Assembly: GCA_021815935.1 (NCBI GenBank)
Contig: JAKAZH010000080.1
Location: 1 to 7,930 of the forward strand
Length of the DNA stretch: 7,930 nt
Source: Actinomycetes bacterium
GTDB lineage: Bacteria > Actinomycetota > Acidimicrobiia > Acidimicrobiales > Palsa-688
Reading direction: 5' to 3'
In this document: positions 6,332-7,930 of the stretch, piece by piece
How the letters are laid out: each line of letters begins with the position of its first letter
Numbering within the stretch: position 1 is the first letter of the stretch
Notes under the pieces: generated by a model
Told to the model about the DNA's origin: nothing
The model's database searches: none
What the model saw: the letters and a program-made list of their open reading frames with translations, nothing else
Position numbers and translations under genes: made by a program

Positions 6332-6356
6332 TGACGGGTCCGAAACGAACGCGTCA
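6332..6356 (-). terminator. Imperfect hairpin beginning at the DUF6941 stop codon
   Basis: On the minus strand TGACG pairs with CGTCA as the outer arms, and after one mismatch GTTC-G pairs with C-GGAC (one G:U), closing a TTT loop. This gives about ten pairs with one internal mismatch. The first three bases are the TGA stop of the DUF6941 gene. No U-run follows, so it could be a terminator, an attenuating element or an RNA-stability hairpin before the DUF2510 gene. Confidence 0.3.
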
Positions 6357-6836
6357 TCCCCCCAGCTGAGCCTGCATCTGCTCGCGCGACACGAGGCGGA
6401 ACGACGCCCGGTCCATCTCCCGCCCGTCTATGCGGACGCTGAAGAAGTAGGGCCCGGTCGCCGGCAACGGTAGACCGAACAGCGGAACGGCGAGCGGCAT
6501 CACGGACTCGTCTCCGTCGATCATCGTCGGCATCCGAACCGCAGAGAATACGACGGCGATCATCCCTTGGTCCGCGGGGTTCGCCTCCTCCGGAAGTTGG
6601 TCGCTGAGCAGGACCCGCCGCTGCGCCCCGTCAGCCTCGGAGACCAACTCGATCGTCATCAGGTGTTTGGCGTCGGTCTCAGTCCAAGCAATCGAGACCA
6701 GAACCGCCAGAAAAATGTTCACAGGGAACGGGGGCTCCTCGGTGTTGCTTGCAAGCATCGAAATGCCCGCGCCGCTTATGAAGAGCTTTCCCCCACTCAC
6801 TTCCGCAAAGTCGCAGAGCAGAACCTTGGCATCCAT
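6354..6836 (-). CDS. DUF6941-type conserved protein of unknown function
   Basis: Read from the ATG at 6836, this is a 160-residue soluble protein with no signal peptide or clear TM segment. It opens MDAKVLLCDFAEVSGGKLF, then SGAGIS at 21-26, and has LAVLVSIAWTETDAKH at 43-58. This pattern (LLCDxAxVxxGKLxIxGxG, then a strand with a WTEAN/WTETD-like motif and a beta-rich second half) is what I remember of DUF6941, a family of uncharacterised mainly actinobacterial proteins. GPYFFSVRIDG at 128-138 resembles the C-terminal sandwich strand of that family. I assign no role. Start choice: a TTG at 6876-6878 extends the frame by 14 residues, but the ATG at 6836 has GGGAGG at 6848-6853 and yields the conserved N-terminus directly. 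The gene is divergent from the acidic 113-residue gene and upstream of the DUF2510 gene on the same strand. Confidence 0.83.
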   Translation of the reverse strand: MDAKVLLCDFAEVSGGKLFISGAGISMLASNTEEPPFPVNIFLAVLVSIAWTETDAKHLMTIELVSEADGAQRRVLLSDQLPEEANPADQGMIAVVFSAVRMPTMIDGDESVMPLAVPLFGLPLPATGPYFFSVRIDGREMDRASFRLVSREQMQAQLGG

Positions 6837-6847
6837 GTCGTCGATCG

Positions 6848-6853
6848 CCTCCC
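6848..6853 (-). promoter_or_regulatory. Ribosome binding site for the DUF6941 gene
   Basis: On the minus strand this reads GGGAGG, 11 bases before the ATG at 6836. It favours this ATG over the upstream in-frame TTG at 6878. Confidence 0.5.
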
Positions 6854-6996
6854 GGGCACGTCCGCCGGGACCTTCCAACGGCCGGACCCGAACATCTTGA
6901 CATCTCTCAGAACACCACCACCTTCCGCGATCACCGAAACCTGACTAATCGGACATTCAACCCGTATCGCTCACGACCCGAGACAAGGTGCATCGG

Positions 6997-7006
6997 AAAG
7001 GAGGAG
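6997..7006 (+). promoter_or_regulatory. Strong Shine-Dalgarno of the acidic 113-residue gene
   Basis: AAAGGAGGAG is a near-perfect complement of the 16S anti-Shine-Dalgarno, with AGGAGG ending 5 bases before the ATG at 7010. It is the strongest ribosome binding site in the window and argues that this small gene is real and well translated. Confidence 0.8.
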
Positions 7007-7009
7007 TCA

Positions 7010-7351
7010 ATGAAAAAAAGCCCCGAGGTTCTCACCGACGACGTGTGCACAGACACCGACGCGCGGCTCGGCGAACTGCACGACCGCTTGGTGACCTGGT
7101 GGGCAGGCGGGTCTGTCGAGGGAGCCGAACTGGCGGGGATCTGGGACGATGCTCTGCGGCGTTTCGATCGTCGACTGCAAGAACTTCTCGATGCAGGCTA
7201 CCAAAGCGAGGACCTCCTCGAGCAGCCAGCGACCATGCTCCTCGACTGCTTCGAGCGTTCTTTGAGCGACCACGACAACGTGCTCGCAGCCTTCCCCTAC
7301 GAGCTGCCCGACGGCTGGGTGGAGTGGCTGCCACCCCAGCCGAGCGACTGA
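7010..7351 (+). CDS. Small, very acidic protein of unknown function
   Basis: I do not recognise this 113-residue protein. It has about 25 Asp/Glu against 9 Lys/Arg, no signal peptide and no membrane segment. The middle (about 16-90) looks mostly alpha-helical with amphipathic spacing, for example ARLGELHDRLVTWW at 18-31 and WDDALRRFDRRLQELLDAGY at 45-64. The C-terminus is Trp/Pro rich (DGWVEWLPPQPSD). Two cysteines (13 and 80) are present without a metal-binding pattern. The very strong Shine-Dalgarno (AAAGGAGGAG) and codon use like its neighbours support a real gene. It is followed after 102 bases by the Gly/Met-tail gene on the same strand, and is divergent from the DUF6941 gene. Overlapping frames on both strands are GC-rich shadows. 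Confidence 0.75.
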   Translation: MKKSPEVLTDDVCTDTDARLGELHDRLVTWWAGGSVEGAELAGIWDDALRRFDRRLQELLDAGYQSEDLLEQPATMLLDCFERSLSDHDNVLAAFPYELPDGWVEWLPPQPSD

Positions 7352-7402
7352 ACATCCCGCCCTGCGACCTCTGTCCCGTAGCCGCACCGGCCCAGGGCGT
7401 CG

Positions 7403-7408
7403 TATGAT
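7403..7408 (+). promoter_or_regulatory. Candidate -10 element for the Gly/Met-tail gene
   Basis: TATGAT matches TATAAT at 5 of 6 positions and lies 45 bases before the ATG at 7454. No good -35 is found 16-18 bases upstream. A start near 7415 would leave a leader of about 40 bases that opens with a small hairpin (7417-7432). Confidence 0.4.
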
Positions 7409-7416
7409 CCCAGCGT

Positions 7417-7432
7417 ACAGTTCGCAAGCTGT
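7417..7432 (+). other. Small leader hairpin upstream of the Gly/Met-tail gene
   Basis: ACAGTT, loop CGCA and AGCTGT pair over six positions with one G:U. The element lies between the candidate -10 and the ribosome binding site (GAAGGGG at 7441-7447). It would sit at the very 5' end of the message and could stabilise it, or be chance. Confidence 0.25.
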
Positions 7433-7453
7433 GACTACTGGAAGGGGACAACC

Positions 7454-7927
7454 ATGAATCCGGAGACTATCGACGCCGAGTACGCGAAACTCGAGCAGGA
7501 GGTGCAGTCAACCTCTCAGACCATCGAAGCCTTGGCAGGGAAGCTTCAGGCAGCGGCGGGAACCGGTGACTCCAACGCCCGTGAGTGGCTCCTCGACCTC
7601 AAGTCGATTGCGTTGTCGGTTCAGCAGGACCACCTGCAGATGCAGTCGCTGATGCAGGCTATGCACGACTTCTCGGTCAACCATATGTCGGATCCCGCGG
7701 CGGGCGGCGCGTACAGCGGTGCGCAGCCCGGCTACCAGCCGGCGTATGCCCCTCAGCCCTCGTACCTGATGCAGCAGCCGATGGGGGGAGGGATGGGCGG
7801 CATAGGCGGCATGGGTGGCATGGGTGGAGGTATGCTCAGCCGCTTCATCGGCGGCGGCTTCGGTCGGGCGATCATGACCGGCGCAGGATTCGGAATCGGC
7901 GACGACCTGATCAACCGGATCTTCTAG
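7454..7927 (+). CDS. Predicted-helical protein with a Gly/Met-rich, glycine-zipper-like C-terminus, function unknown
   Basis: This is a 157-residue protein with no signal peptide. The N-terminal part (about 1-75) is predicted helical and rich in Glu, Gln and Ala, with coiled-coil-like spacing. A Pro/Tyr/Gln/Ala-rich linker follows at about 80-109. The C-terminal part (110-157) begins MGGGMGGIGGMGGMGGGM and ends in GGGFGRAIMTGAGFGIGDDLINRIF-like sequence, where glycines alternate with hydrophobic residues as in glycine-zipper segments. Tails of this general kind occur in DUF2076-like and other small proteins, but I cannot name a family. GAAGGGG at 7441-7447 is a good ribosome binding site, 6 bases before the ATG. 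The stop is TAG 7925-7927, three bases from the window edge, so operon partners downstream are unseen. Membrane association or self-assembly through the Gly-rich tail is inference. Confidence 0.78.
   Translation: MNPETIDAEYAKLEQEVQSTSQTIEALAGKLQAAAGTGDSNAREWLLDLKSIALSVQQDHLQMQSLMQAMHDFSVNHMSDPAAGGAYSGAQPGYQPAYAPQPSYLMQQPMGGGMGGIGGMGGMGGGMLSRFIGGGFGRAIMTGAGFGIGDDLINRIF
7808..7825 (+). repeat. Two tandem copies of a 9-base unit encoding Gly-Met-Gly
   Basis: GGCATGGGT occurs twice in direct tandem (7808-7816, 7817-7825), inside a broader G-rich stretch (about 7785-7831) that encodes the Gly/Met run. Such a repeat could change copy number by slippage and vary the tail length between strains. Confidence 0.6.
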
Positions 7928-7930
7928 ACG

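Noticed and set aside
6897..6902. TTGACA on the plus strand as a -35 for the acidic gene
   Set aside because: No -10-like hexamer follows at 16-18 bases, so I do not call a promoter from it.

Overview
This window comes from a high-GC genome whose coding regions use strongly GC-biased third positions and frequent GTG starts. The gene content (a MurL/MurD2 pair, a DUF2510 protein, a coiled-coil protein with a degenerate M23-like domain) points to an actinomycete (Actinomycetota). An Acidimicrobiia-like or other deep actinobacterial lineage is possible, but the lineage is inference. I saw no tRNA, rRNA, CRISPR array, transposon or phage gene.

Layout. Positions 2-3077 carry a plus-strand peptidoglycan cluster. 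It holds the C-terminal end of a stand-alone GT51 peptidoglycan glycosyltransferase (cut by the window edge), then murL (UDP-MurNAc-L-Ala-L-Glu epimerase), then murD2 (UDP-MurNAc-L-Ala--L-Glu ligase), which overlaps murL by 29 bases. Positions 3088-4089 hold a minus-strand, His-motif-containing polytopic membrane protein of unknown function that converges on murD2 with a 10-base gap. A 196-base divergent region (4090-4285) leads to a secreted coiled-coil protein with a degenerate LytM/M23 domain (4286-5719). After a hairpin-bearing convergent gap come two minus-strand genes: a two-TM DUF2510 protein (5819-6256) and a DUF6941-type protein (6354-6836). A second divergent region (6837-7009) leads to two plus-strand small proteins of unknown function: a very acidic 113-residue protein (7010-7351) and a protein with a predicted helical N-terminus and a Gly/Met-rich, glycine-zipper-like tail (7454-7927).

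How the genes work together. The first three genes fit one theme. In the route described for Xanthomonas, MurD2 adds L-Glu (not D-Glu) to UDP-MurNAc-L-Ala, and MurL epimerises that residue to D-Glu, so free D-Glu is not needed. The GT51 enzyme would polymerise the finished lipid II. The LytM-like protein may also act at the cell wall, but it lacks the zinc-binding residues and so is more likely a regulator or scaffold than a hydrolase. The remaining genes look like ordinary chromosomal actinobacterial genes of unknown role. The window does not show a clearly new system. The most noteworthy items are the MurL/MurD2 pathway, the degenerate LytM protein, the His-motif membrane protein and the Gly/Met-tail protein.
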